A stretch of 64,000 nucleotides of DNA from an uncultured Bacteroidota bacterium (GTDB lineage: Bacteria > Bacteroidota > Bacteroidia > Flavobacteriales > Flavobacteriaceae), in the NCBI GenBank assembly GCA_902523635.1, contig CABZAE010000001.1:1-64000 (forward strand), given 5' to 3'. The notes under the pieces were generated by a model, which saw only the letters and a list, made by a program, of their open reading frames with translations, ran no database searches and was not told the origin of the DNA. The position numbers and the translations under genes were made by a program. Within the stretch, counting starts at the first letter, position 1. Every line of letters begins with the position of its first letter. Below are positions 1 to 7,194 of this stretch, piece by piece.

Positions 1-496
1 AGATTAAAAGAATTGAAAAAATAACTGTGAATTCAAATGGAATTTGGAACGAGTCAAAAACAAATTTTTGAAGTACAATAGCTACTAAAAAAAGTCTGAA
101 AGAGGCTCCGATTATTCTTGATATGAAAAAGAAAAAAGCACCTGTTTTATGACTTACAGGTCCGAATCGGTCTCTTAAATATTCATAAATTGATGTAAGA
201 TTTTTTTTGTAATAAATGGGTAACAACATATATGCAACCACAAAATAACCAACAAGGTAGCCAAGCACAACTTGAAAATAAGAGAACTCAAATTTTCCAA
301 CATCACCAGGAACAGAAATAAAAGTAATTCCTGAAAGTGATGCTCCTATCATTCCAAAAGCAACTAAATACCATGGAGATTGTTTATTTGCAGAAAAAAA
401 AGTAGAATTGTCATCATTTCCTCTAGTAAGTTGAGAAATTGTAAAAAGTCCTAAAAAATAAAGAAGTATTATTGTTAAAATTAAAACAGATGACAT
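1..496 (-). CDS. Sodium:solute symporter (SSS family), N-terminal part
   Basis: This reverse-strand reading frame starts at an ATG and runs off the left edge of the window, so only about 165 residues are visible; it is absent from the ORF track because it has no stop here. The translation begins [18 protein letters not shown] and continues with [31 protein letters not shown], which is typical of the first helices of Na+/solute symporters in flavobacteria. Several hydrophobic membrane segments are visible. The family couples inward sodium flow to uptake of a small solute such as a sugar, amino acid or carboxylate; the substrate cannot be read from this fragment. It is divergent from recR. The family call is confident, the substrate is unknown. 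Confidence 0.85.
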   Translation of the reverse strand, partial: MSSVLILTIILLYFLGLFTISQLTRGNDDNSTFFSANKQSPWYLVAFGMIGASLSGITFISVPGDVGKFEFSYFQVVLGYLVGYFVVAYMLLPIYYKKNLTSIYEYLRDRFGPVSHKTGAFFFFISRIIGASFRLFLVAIVLQKFVFDSFQIPFEFTVIFSILLI

Positions 497-512
497 TTTT
501 GTGGCTTGATTT

Positions 513-545
513 CAAATATAACAATTATGGCTCTTAAAAAATCAA
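513..545 (-). promoter_or_regulatory. Bacteroidetes-type promoter for the symporter gene
   Basis: On the minus strand a TTG (545-543) is followed after 22 bases by TATATTTG (520-513), which fits the Bacteroidetes primary sigma consensus TTG / TAnnTTTG. The predicted transcript start lies about 13 bases before the symporter ATG. Identified by eye only. Confidence 0.5.
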
Positions 546-549
546 ATGT

Positions 550-557
550 TATCTTTG
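550..557 (+). promoter_or_regulatory. -7 box of recR, almost touching the start codon
   Basis: TATCTTTG matches the Bacteroidetes -7 element TAnnTTTG and is followed by only four bases before the recR ATG at 562. If transcription starts at the usual distance, the mRNA has essentially no 5' leader. No clean -33 TTG is present (ATGG lies at about the right spacing), so the call rests mainly on the -7 box. Confidence 0.5.
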
Positions 558-561
558 CATA

Positions 562-1185
562 ATGAATTTTTCCTCAAATCTTCTGGAAAATGCTGTTAAT
601 GAAATTTCGCAATTGCCAGGAATTGGCAAAAGAACTGCTCTTAGGTTAGTTTTATTTTTATTGAGACAACCAAAAAGTCAGACCCACAACATATCTAAAT
701 CATTAACAAATTTGGTAGATAAAATAACACATTGCGAAAGTTGCTACAATATTTGTGAAAATAAAATATGTGATATTTGCTTAAGTCCTAAAAGAAATAA
801 AAATATTATTTGCGTTGTTGAAGATATTAGGGATGTCATGGCAATTGAAACAACTGCACAATTTGACGGAATCTATCATGTTCTAGGAGGTAAAATTTCC
901 CCAATTGAAGGAATTGGTCCAAATGAACTAAACATTAGCCCATTAATTGAAAAATTAAAAGAAAATAAAATCGAAGAACTTATTTTTGCTTTAAGTCCAA
1001 CGATGGAAGGTGATACTACTAATTTTTATATATACAAACAACTAACAGATATCGAAATTAAAATTACCACTATATCAAGGGGAGTCTCTGTTGGTAATGA
1101 GTTAGAATATACTGACGAAGTAACACTTGGAAGGAGTATTGTCAAACGCATACCATTTGAAAATTCGTTGAGAAGCACACCTTAG
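562..1185 (+). CDS. recR: Recombination mediator protein RecR
   Basis: RecR acts with RecF and RecO to load RecA at single-stranded gaps during recombinational repair. The 207-residue protein shows the family layout: a helix-hairpin-helix region at the N-terminus ([12 protein letters not shown], about residues 18-30), a zinc-binding group built from CESC and CDIC (about 58-73), and a Toprim domain starting at [10 protein letters not shown] (about residue 83). Length is close to the usual 200-206. The start at 562 is the only sensible one and lies directly after a -7 promoter box. The divergent symporter neighbour and the downstream E2 gene are, as I recall, common recR neighbours in flavobacteria. 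Confidence 0.97.
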   Translation: MNFSSNLLENAVNEISQLPGIGKRTALRLVLFLLRQPKSQTHNISKSLTNLVDKITHCESCYNICENKICDICLSPKRNKNIICVVEDIRDVMAIETTAQFDGIYHVLGGKISPIEGIGPNELNISPLIEKLKENKIEELIFALSPTMEGDTTNFYIYKQLTDIEIKITTISRGVSVGNELEYTDEVTLGRSIVKRIPFENSLRSTP

Positions 1186-1223
1186 TTTTTATTTGATATT
1201 TTTGTTAATATAATATTATTTGA

Positions 1224-2516
1224 ATGGCCAAATATGAGCTTACATTACCAAGAATGGGAGAAAGTGTAGAGGAAGCTACAATTATTAATTGGTTAAAAAA
1301 TGAGGGTGATTTAATCCAAGTAGATGATTTAGTCGTTGAAATTGCAACAGATAAAGTTGATTCTGAAGTTCCATCTGATGTCAAAGGAGTTTTATTAAAA
1401 AAACTTTGCCTTGTTAATCAGGTTGTTAGAGTTGGTGAGCCATTAGCTATTATTGAAATAGAATCAGATATTGAACAATCAAGGGATATCAAAGATCAGA
1501 TTGAAATTGAAACAAAAAAATCTAGTCAACTTATCGATTCAGCTCAAAAGGAAACTATTGATTTGATTTCGAAAGCAAAAGATTTAATCGATCCTAAATC
1601 ATCAAGACAATCGAAACTAATTTTATCTCCTTTGGTGAGGAGTATTTCTAAAAAAGAAGGTGTTTCTGAGGATGAGTTAAACTCAATAAATGGATCAGGA
1701 AAGGATGGACGAATAACAAAAAATGATCTCATACAATACATTGATGAAAGATCAAGTAATGAAACAACACCTAATCAATTTGAAGAAAATAATTTTAATT
1801 TTTCTGAAAGCGATAAGATTTATGAAATGTCAAGGATGGAAAGGTTAGTTTCTGATCATATGATCCATAGTAAAAATGAGTCTGCTCATGTGCAATCTTT
1901 TATAGAAGCTGACATTACTGACATATGGGATTGGAAAAAAAGAGTACAAACCAAGCTTCAAGATTCTGAGGGTGAGAAGCTCACTTTCACTCCTGTATTC
2001 ATAATGCTTGTCGCAAAAGCTCTAAAAAAATATCCAGTTTTAAATGGTTCATTGAGTGGTTATAATTTGAAATTAAATAGAAATATAAATATTGGTATGG
2101 CAACTGCATTACCAGATGGAAATTTAATTGTTCCTGTTATTAAAAATGCTGATCAGCTCAGTTTACTAGGTTTAATAAAAAAAGTAAATGATCTAGCAAA
2201 AAGATCTAGAAACTCACAGCTTGCACCTGAAGAGGTTAAAGATGGAACATACACTGTCAGCAATGTTGGTGTATTTGACACTCTCATGGGAACACCAATA
2301 ATTAACCAACCACAATTGGGTGTTTTAGCATTTGGATCAATCAGAAAAGAACCCTCTGTAATTGAAACTAACAAGGGAGATTTCGTTGGAATTAGAAAAA
2401 AAATAATATTATCTCATAGCTATGATCACAGGATTATAAATGGTGCTACTGGCGGAATGTTCATAAAAACAATAAAGGAACTAATAGAAAAGTGGGATGT
2501 TAACCAGGAAGTTTAA
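1224..2516 (+). CDS. 2-oxoacid dehydrogenase complex, dihydrolipoamide acyltransferase (E2)
   Basis: E2 forms the core of 2-oxoacid dehydrogenase complexes and transfers the acyl group from lipoyl-lysine to CoA. The 430-residue chain has one N-terminal lipoyl domain with the modified lysine in EIATDKVDSE (Lys44), a lysine/serine-rich linker, a peripheral subunit-binding domain (LSPLVRSISKKEGV to GRITKNDLIQYI, about 135-170) and a C-terminal catalytic domain. The catalytic motif, normally HxxxDG, reads HRIING (His402, Asn406), so the aspartate position is asparagine. I believe related flavobacterial E2 proteins carry VNG at this place too, so it may be a lineage feature. Which complex (pyruvate, branched-chain or 2-oxoglutarate) cannot be settled, because E1 and E3 are not adjacent. 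Confidence 0.93.
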   Translation: MAKYELTLPRMGESVEEATIINWLKNEGDLIQVDDLVVEIATDKVDSEVPSDVKGVLLKKLCLVNQVVRVGEPLAIIEIESDIEQSRDIKDQIEIETKKSSQLIDSAQKETIDLISKAKDLIDPKSSRQSKLILSPLVRSISKKEGVSEDELNSINGSGKDGRITKNDLIQYIDERSSNETTPNQFEENNFNFSESDKIYEMSRMERLVSDHMIHSKNESAHVQSFIEADITDIWDWKKRVQTKLQDSEGEKLTFTPVFIMLVAKALKKYPVLNGSLSGYNLKLNRNINIGMATALPDGNLIVPVIKNADQLSLLGLIKKVNDLAKRSRNSQLAPEEVKDGTYTVSNVGVFDTLMGTPIINQPQLGVLAFGSIRKEPSVIETNKGDFVGIRKKIILSHSYDHRIINGATGGMFIKTIKELIEKWDVNQEV

Positions 2517-2527
2517 TGACTTAAGGC

Positions 2528-3298
2528 ATGAATTTAAAAATAAGTAAACCTCTATGCTTTTTTGATCTTGAAACAACAGGAATTAATGTTTCGTCCGATA
2601 GAATTGTTGAAATATCAGTTTTAAAAATTTATCCAAACGGAAATAAAGAATCAAGAACTTGGCTAGTAAATCCTGGAATTAAAATTCCTCAGGAAGCGAT
2701 TAATGTCCACGGAATATCAAATGAAATGGTTGTTAATGAACCTAATTTTAGTCAGATAGCCCATGAGGTTAAATCAATGATTAATAATTGTGATCTAGCG
2801 GGGTACAACTCTGATAAATTTGACATTCCATTACTTGCTGAGGAGCTCCTTAGGGCTGATATTGATTTTGATATTGATAATATTCACACCATTGATGTTC
2901 AAAATATTTTTCATAAGATGGAACAAAGAACATTAGCCGCAGCCTATAAATATTACTGTGGAAAAATTTTAGATAATGCCCATTCATCAAAAGTCGATAC
3001 TTTAGCTACGTATGAGGTTTTAGAATCTCAATTAAAGAAATACTCTGAGTTGGAAAATGATGTAAAGTTTCTTTCTAATTTTTCCAAGAGAGGAAAAAAT
3101 GTTGACCCTGCAGGATTTATCAAATTAAATGAAAATGAAATCCCATGTTTTTCTTTTGGAAAACATAAAGGTAAAAGCGTTGAACATGTCATGCAGAATG
3201 AGCCCGGTTATTTTGGTTGGATATTAAATGCTGACTTTCCCATGTACACTAAGAAAGTTTTGACAAAATTGAGATTGGAAAAGTTTAATAAAAAATAA
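2528..3298 (+). CDS. DnaQ-like 3'-5' exonuclease with C-terminal DUF3820-like domain
   Basis: The first about 175 residues form a DEDDh exonuclease: FDLETTG carries the first two acidic residues (about 13-15), AGYNSDKFDIPLL carries the third, and HSSKVD supplies the closing histidine and aspartate. This fold removes nucleotides from 3' ends, as in the DNA polymerase III epsilon subunit. The remaining about 60 residues (PCFSFGKHKGKSVEHV...YFGWIL) resemble the small DUF3820 domain often fused to such nucleases. It sits 11 bases after the E2 gene and 5 bases before the FAH-family gene, so it is probably co-transcribed. Whether it is the replicative proofreader or a repair nuclease is not clear; the extra domain argues for an accessory role. 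Confidence 0.9.
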   Translation: MNLKISKPLCFFDLETTGINVSSDRIVEISVLKIYPNGNKESRTWLVNPGIKIPQEAINVHGISNEMVVNEPNFSQIAHEVKSMINNCDLAGYNSDKFDIPLLAEELLRADIDFDIDNIHTIDVQNIFHKMEQRTLAAAYKYYCGKILDNAHSSKVDTLATYEVLESQLKKYSELENDVKFLSNFSKRGKNVDPAGFIKLNENEIPCFSFGKHKGKSVEHVMQNEPGYFGWILNADFPMYTKKVLTKLRLEKFNKK

Positions 3299-3303
3299 TA
3301 AAT

Positions 3304-3914
3304 ATGAAAGTTATATGCATTGGGAGAAATTATTTAAAGCACATCAAAGAGTTAAAAAACAAAAAAATGATAGTCCAGTAATTTTTCTCAAACCTGAAAC
3401 TTCAATTATTAAAAAAAATCAACCTTTTTTTATTCCGGATTTTTCTAAAACCATTCATCATGAACTAGAGTTTTTGGTTAAAATCAATAGGGTGGGTAAA
3501 TTCATCTCAGCTGAGTTTGCACACAAATACTATGATGAAATAAGTATAGGGATTGACTTTACAGCTCGGGATGTACAAGACAAATTAAAAATGAGTAGTC
3601 TCCCGTGGGAGAAATCTAAATCTTTTGATGGATCAGCATTGATTGGAAAATGGATTAATAAAAAAAAATTTAAAAATATTAGTAACATCAAATTTCATAT
3701 GACAAATAATGGTAAAGTTGTTCAAAATGGAAATACATCTGAAATGATTTGGAATGTCGATCAATTAATTTCTGATATTTCTAAGTTTTTTACTTTAAAA
3801 ATTGGAGATGTAATTTTCACTGGAACACCAGCTGGAGTTGCTGAAGTTAATGAGGGTGATCATTTGATCGGATTTATGGATGGTGAGGAGCTGTTCAAAT
3901 TGAAAATAAAATAA
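3304..3914 (+). CDS. Fumarylacetoacetate hydrolase-family protein, reading frame shifted near the start
   Basis: The ORF-track frame (from 3315) starts with an unfamiliar MHWEKLFKAHQRVKKQK, then becomes a good FAH-family protein from NDSPVIFLKPETS onward. The missing family N-terminus is encoded from an ATG at 3304 in another frame as MKVICIGRNYLKHIKELKNKK. The two frames join exactly if a -1 shift occurs in the run of seven A residues at 3361-3367, giving KNKKNDSPVIFLKP. Family members (FAHD1-like) are metal-dependent hydrolases or decarboxylases of 2-oxo or acylpyruvate compounds; later family motifs such as FTARDVQDKLK and IGDVIFTGTPAGV are intact. The break may be a sequencing or assembly indel, a real mutation, or slippage on the A-run. 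cinA follows directly after the stop. Confidence 0.85.
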
Positions 3915-5165
3915 ATGAGGGCTAAGGTTGTAACAATTGGAGACGAAATCCTTATAGGTCAAATTATCGATACAAATTCGGTTTTTATCACCAAACAATT
4001 AATAAAAATTGGAATTGAGGTAAAAAAAATAGTTTCAATCGGAGATACTAAGCAAGAAATATTCAATATGCTTAAAGATTCATGTAATGTTTTCGATTTG
4101 GTAATTTTGACAGGTGGATTAGGTCCTACAAATGATGATATTACCAAAGAAGCTTTTTGTAATTTTTTTGAAGATAAGCTTGTACACAACAAAGATGTCT
4201 TGAATCATATTGAAAACCTTTTTAAAAAATTTAGTGATAACCCTATAAACGAACTTAATAGGGCACAAGCTTTATTGCCTTCACGAGCTACCTTAATTCC
4301 AAACACTTTTGGAACAGCAGCTGGAATGAGCATTCAAAAAGGAAGTACTTTGTATATTTCATTGCCTGGTGTTCCTTTTGAAATGAAGCCCATGATGGAA
4401 AATTTCATTATTCCCGATTTAAAAAAAAAATTTAAATGTCCATTTATTGTTAATAGAACTTTATTGACATATGGAAAGGGTGAAAGTTACATCGCAAAGA
4501 AACTTGTTTCCTTTGAGTCTGAATTACCTTCAAACTTTAAGCTTGCTTATCTTCCAAATTATGGTCGAGTAAGATTAAGATTATCCGCTAAAGGTGAAAA
4601 TAAAAATCGATTAGAAAGTGAAATGGATCATTTGATCAGTAAGTTGTATTCTTTGATTGGGAATATTATCGTTGGCTATGATAACGTCAACCCAATAGAA
4701 TTTGAAATTTCAAAAAAATTAATTGAGATTGGTAAGTCATTATCAACTGCCGAAAGTCTAACAGGTGGTTTATTATCCTCCAGGTTAACATTATTAGCTG
4801 GTGCATCTAAATTTTTTAAGGGATCTATTGTTGCATATGATACTGAAATAAAAAAACAAACACTTGGAATTAATGAAAAAATAATTAATGATCATTCTGT
4901 AGTAAGTAAAGAGGTTGCTAATGAAATGGCACTCAAAGTTAGAAATATGTTGGATACAGACTTCTCAATATCGACAACAGGAAATGCTGGTCCATCAAAA
5001 GGGGATTCTGATGCTGAGATTGGTAACATATTCATATCAATAGCGTCTGAAAATGGTGTAAAGTCATTTGAATTTAATTTTGGTAATAACCGTGAAAAAA
5101 ATATCAATAAAACTGTAAATAAGGCACTAGAACTTTTTTTTCATGAGTTAAACAACAACTATTAA
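3915..5165 (+). CDS. cinA: CinA-family protein (MoaB/CinA domain plus nicotinamide-nucleotide amidase)
   Basis: The N-terminal half is a molybdopterin-binding-like CinA domain (TIGDEILIGQIIDTNS and LTGGLGPTNDDITKEA), which in family members acts as an ADP-ribose or NAD-derivative pyrophosphatase. The C-terminal about 150 residues (STAESLTGGLLSSRLT, GASKFFKGSIVAYD, SISTTGNAGPSKGD) match the PncC-type amidase that deamidates nicotinamide mononucleotide for NAD recycling. At 416 residues both domains are present at full length. The ATG comes immediately after the TAA of the FAH-family gene, so translation is probably coupled. The GP in TTGNAGP is kept, where many members have TGIAGP. Confidence 0.95.
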   Translation: MRAKVVTIGDEILIGQIIDTNSVFITKQLIKIGIEVKKIVSIGDTKQEIFNMLKDSCNVFDLVILTGGLGPTNDDITKEAFCNFFEDKLVHNKDVLNHIENLFKKFSDNPINELNRAQALLPSRATLIPNTFGTAAGMSIQKGSTLYISLPGVPFEMKPMMENFIIPDLKKKFKCPFIVNRTLLTYGKGESYIAKKLVSFESELPSNFKLAYLPNYGRVRLRLSAKGENKNRLESEMDHLISKLYSLIGNIIVGYDNVNPIEFEISKKLIEIGKSLSTAESLTGGLLSSRLTLLAGASKFFKGSIVAYDTEIKKQTLGINEKIINDHSVVSKEVANEMALKVRNMLDTDFSISTTGNAGPSKGDSDAEIGNIFISIASENGVKSFEFNFGNNREKNINKTVNKALELFFHELNNNY

Positions 5166-5170
5166 AATAT

Positions 5171-5201
5171 TTGGCTAAAGCTTAAAAAAGTTGTTAATTT
5201 G
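5171..5201 (+). promoter_or_regulatory. Promoter of the L28-L33-bL38 ribosomal operon
   Basis: TTG at 5171-5173, a 20-base spacer and TTAATTTG at 5194-5201 give a near-consensus Bacteroidetes promoter with one mismatch in the -7 box. The predicted transcript start leaves a leader of about 15 bases before the rpmB ATG at 5221. This supports the downstream start over the ORF-track start at 5191, which would lie inside the promoter. Confidence 0.55.
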
Positions 5202-5220
5202 CATTCGATTTTATAAAATT

Positions 5221-5448
5221 ATGTCAAAAGTTTGTGACATTTCTGGAAAAAAAGTCCTTGTTGGAAACAATGTCTCAAAGGCGATGAATAAAACCAAAAG
5301 ACGTTTTCAGCCAAATCTTGTTAAGAAGCGATTTTATATCCCTGAACAAGACAAATGGATATCCCTAAAAGTATCTACTTCTGTTTTGAAAACAATAAAT
5401 AAGAAAGGTATCTCTACCGTTTTAAAAGATTCCAATATTAAGTTTTAA
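5221..5448 (+). CDS. rpmB: Large-subunit ribosomal protein bL28
   Basis: bL28 is a structural protein of the 50S subunit. From the ATG at 5221 the product is 75 residues beginning [19 protein letters not shown], with the family block [11 protein letters not shown] and the tail [10 protein letters not shown]. The ORF track adds ten upstream residues ([10 protein letters not shown]) that do not belong to the family and overlap the promoter, so I moved the start. Its TAA overlaps the ATG of rpmG in the arrangement TAATG, which suggests translational coupling. It begins the three-gene operon L28-L33-DUF4295. Confidence 0.96.
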   Translation: MSKVCDISGKKVLVGNNVSKAMNKTKRRFQPNLVKKRFYIPEQDKWISLKVSTSVLKTINKKGISTVLKDSNIKF

Positions 5449-5630
5449 TGGCTAAAAAAGGTAATAGAGTTCAGGTTATATTGGAGTGTACAGAGCACAA
5501 AAGTTCTGGCTTATCCGGTACATCAAGGTATGTTACAACAAAAAATAAAAAAAATTCACCTGATCGTTTGGAACTTAAAAAATTCAATCCGATCATGAAA
5601 AAAAATACGATTCACAAAGAAATCAAATAA
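5448..5630 (+). CDS. rpmG: Large-subunit ribosomal protein bL33
   Basis: This 60-residue basic protein ([21 protein letters not shown], then [24 protein letters not shown]) matches bL33, a small protein near the 50S E site. It has no CxxC zinc pairs (one cysteine only), so it is the zinc-independent form. The start codon overlaps the rpmB stop by one base and the next gene starts 10 bases after its stop. Length is normal for Bacteroidetes. Confidence 0.96.
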   Translation: MAKKGNRVQVILECTEHKSSGLSGTSRYVTTKNKKNSPDRLELKKFNPIMKKNTIHKEIK

Positions 5631-5640
5631 CTTTTCAATA

Positions 5641-5793
5641 ATGGCAAAAAAAGCAGTTGCTTCTCTTCAAACAGGCTCAAAACGACTATCTAAGGCAATA
5701 AAAATGGTTAAAAGTCCCAAAACAGGTGCTTATGTTTTTGTCGAATCAATCATGCCCCCTGAGAGGGTTAATGATTGGCTAGCTAAGAAATAA
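5641..5793 (+). CDS. DUF4295 protein, probable ribosomal protein bL38
   Basis: This 50-residue gene is too short for the ORF track. It reads MAKKAVASLQTGSKRLSKAI, then KMVKSPKTGAYVFVESIMPPERVNDWLAKK. The sequence matches the DUF4295 family, found only in Bacteroidetes and normally encoded directly after L28 and L33. I recall that the cryo-EM structure of the Flavobacterium johnsoniae ribosome revealed an extra 50S protein named bL38, and that this family is the likely match; I cannot check the link here. Small size, strong basic charge and the operon position all fit a ribosomal role. A terminator hairpin follows. Confidence 0.9.
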   Translation: MAKKAVASLQTGSKRLSKAIKMVKSPKTGAYVFVESIMPPERVNDWLAKK

Positions 5794-5806
5794 TCATTTT
5801 TTAAAT

Positions 5807-5829
5807 AAGTCACATAAGTGGCTTTTTTT
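5807..5829 (+). terminator. Rho-independent terminator after the ribosomal operon
   Basis: AAGTCAC and GTGGCTT form a 7-bp stem (one G-U pair) around the loop ATAA, followed directly by a run of seven T. It lies 13 bases after the DUF4295 stop and separates the ribosomal operon from ftsY. Confidence 0.75.
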
Positions 5830-5836
5830 GTTTTCA

Positions 5837-5844
5837 TATATTTG
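5837..5844 (+). promoter_or_regulatory. -7 box of ftsY
   Basis: TATATTTG fits TAnnTTTG exactly and lies 14 bases before the ftsY ATG, just after the terminator of the previous operon. No TTG is found at the best -33 distance, so confidence is moderate. Confidence 0.4.
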
Positions 5845-5858
5845 AATTACAAAGTTTT

Positions 5859-7193
5859 ATGAAGTTTTTAAAGAAAATTTTTGGTTTAGAAAGAACTCCA
5901 AAGAAAAAATCAGAAAAGTCTGAGATTTCTGATGATCAAAATGAGCAAATTGATGAGAGTTTTAGTAAAAAACAAAAGCTAAAGAAATCAGAAAAGTCTT
6001 TTTCTCTAATTAACAAGAAGCCAAGAAAACCAGACCCTAAGCCAGAACCGGAACCAGAACCGGAACCGGAACCAAAACCAGAGTTGAAACTGGAGTCAGA
6101 ACCGGAACCGGAACCAGAATCGGAACCTGAACCAAAACTGGAGTCAGAACCGGAACCGGAACCAGAATCGGAACCTGAACCAAAACAGGAGTCACAGCCT
6201 GAATTAGAACTAAAAAAAGGTGAATCACCAAAACATACAGAAAAGTCTATTTTCAAAAGATTTTTTTCAAAAGAGAAAAAAGTTTCTTTAGAAAAGGGGT
6301 TAGAAAAAACAAGTACTTCGTTTTTCAATAAAATTTCAAAAGTTCTTATTGGAAAAACTAAAGTTGACGATGAGATTTTAGATGACTTAGAGGATGTGTT
6401 AATATCATCGGATGTTGGAGTTAAAACTACACTTAAAATCATTGATAAAATTGAATCAAGAGTTGCTAAAGAAAAATATATTGGCACACAAGAGTTAGAC
6501 AAAATACTAAATGAAGAAATTATAAATATCATAGCATCGTCCGAAGATCATGAAAAATTTAACCTTTCAAAAAGTAGACCTCATGTAATTTTAGTTGTTG
6601 GTGTAAATGGGGTTGGAAAAACAACATCTATTGGTAAAATGGCGCATTATTTTAAGTCTACAGGCTTAAAAGTTGTTATAGGTGCTGCTGATACTTTTAG
6701 AGCTGCTGCAATTGAACAACTGGAGATTTGGGCTAATAGGGTTGGAGTTGATATTGTAAAGCAAGAAATGGGAAGTGATCCTGCTTCTGTAGCGTATGAC
6801 ACTTTAGCCTCAGCTAAGAAAAAAAATGCAGATGTTGTTTTGATTGATACTGCTGGAAGACTTCACAACAAGGTCAATTTAATGAATGAACTAAGCAAAA
6901 TAAAAAGAGTACTTCAAAAAATACATATTGATGCTCCACAAGAAGTTGTTTTAATTATTGATGGATCAACTGGCCAAAACGCTTTTGAACAGGCTAAACA
7001 ATTTACAAGTGTTACTGAAATTACTTCACTAGCGGTAACAAAATTAGATGGAACTGCCAAAGGAGGAGTTGTTCTTGGAATTTCAGATCAGCTTAATATT
7101 CCAATAAAATTTATTGGAGTTGGTGAGGGAATTGAAGATTTACAATTGTTTGATAAAAAAGCATTTGTTGATTCATTTTTTAAGAGAATATAA
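5859..7193 (+). CDS. ftsY: Signal recognition particle receptor FtsY with acidic Pro-Glu repeat region
   Basis: FtsY is the membrane-associated GTPase that receives SRP-ribosome complexes and delivers them to SecYEG/YidC. The C-terminal about 300 residues form the NG domain: four-helix N region from about residue 145, P-loop [34 protein letters not shown] and [10 protein letters not shown]. The N-terminal about 140 residues are a charged A-domain: a lysine-rich start (MKFLKKIFG), then a stretch of PEPEPEP repeats including a perfect 48-bp duplication. Acidic A-domains are normal in FtsY, but this very regular Pro-Glu version is unusual. It has its own -7 box after the bL38 terminator, and bshC starts one base after its stop. 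Confidence 0.96.
   Translation: MKFLKKIFGLERTPKKKSEKSEISDDQNEQIDESFSKKQKLKKSEKSFSLINKKPRKPDPKPEPEPEPEPEPKPELKLESEPEPEPESEPEPKLESEPEPEPESEPEPKQESQPELELKKGESPKHTEKSIFKRFFSKEKKVSLEKGLEKTSTSFFNKISKVLIGKTKVDDEILDDLEDVLISSDVGVKTTLKIIDKIESRVAKEKYIGTQELDKILNEEIINIIASSEDHEKFNLSKSRPHVILVVGVNGVGKTTSIGKMAHYFKSTGLKVVIGAADTFRAAAIEQLEIWANRVGVDIVKQEMGSDPASVAYDTLASAKKKNADVVLIDTAGRLHNKVNLMNELSKIKRVLQKIHIDAPQEVVLIIDGSTGQNAFEQAKQFTSVTEITSLAVTKLDGTAKGGVVLGISDQLNIPIKFIGVGEGIEDLQLFDKKAFVDSFFKRI
6077..6172 (+). repeat. Two perfect 48-bp tandem repeats inside ftsY
   Basis: The unit starting CTGGAGTCAGAACCGG and ending GAACCTGAACCAAAA occurs twice head to tail and encodes [16 protein letters not shown] each time. Flanking CCGGAA/CCAGAA hexamers extend the repetitive zone to about 6028-6190. 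Because 48 is divisible by 3, gain or loss of a copy keeps the frame. Boundaries were read by eye and may be off by a few bases. Confidence 0.85.
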
Positions 7194-7194
7194 C

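Noticed and set aside
5191-5220. Longer N-terminus of bL28
   Set aside because: The ten extra residues are not family sequence and overlap the operon promoter.
6077-6172. CRISPR-like direct repeats
   Set aside because: The two 48-bp copies are directly adjacent, have no spacers, and encode a continuous protein segment of FtsY.
5936-6532. Minus-strand ORFs of 198 and 64 residues inside ftsY
   Set aside because: They are reverse readings of the Pro-Glu repeat, giving low-complexity Gly/Ser or Val/Pro strings, and lie wholly within a certain gene.
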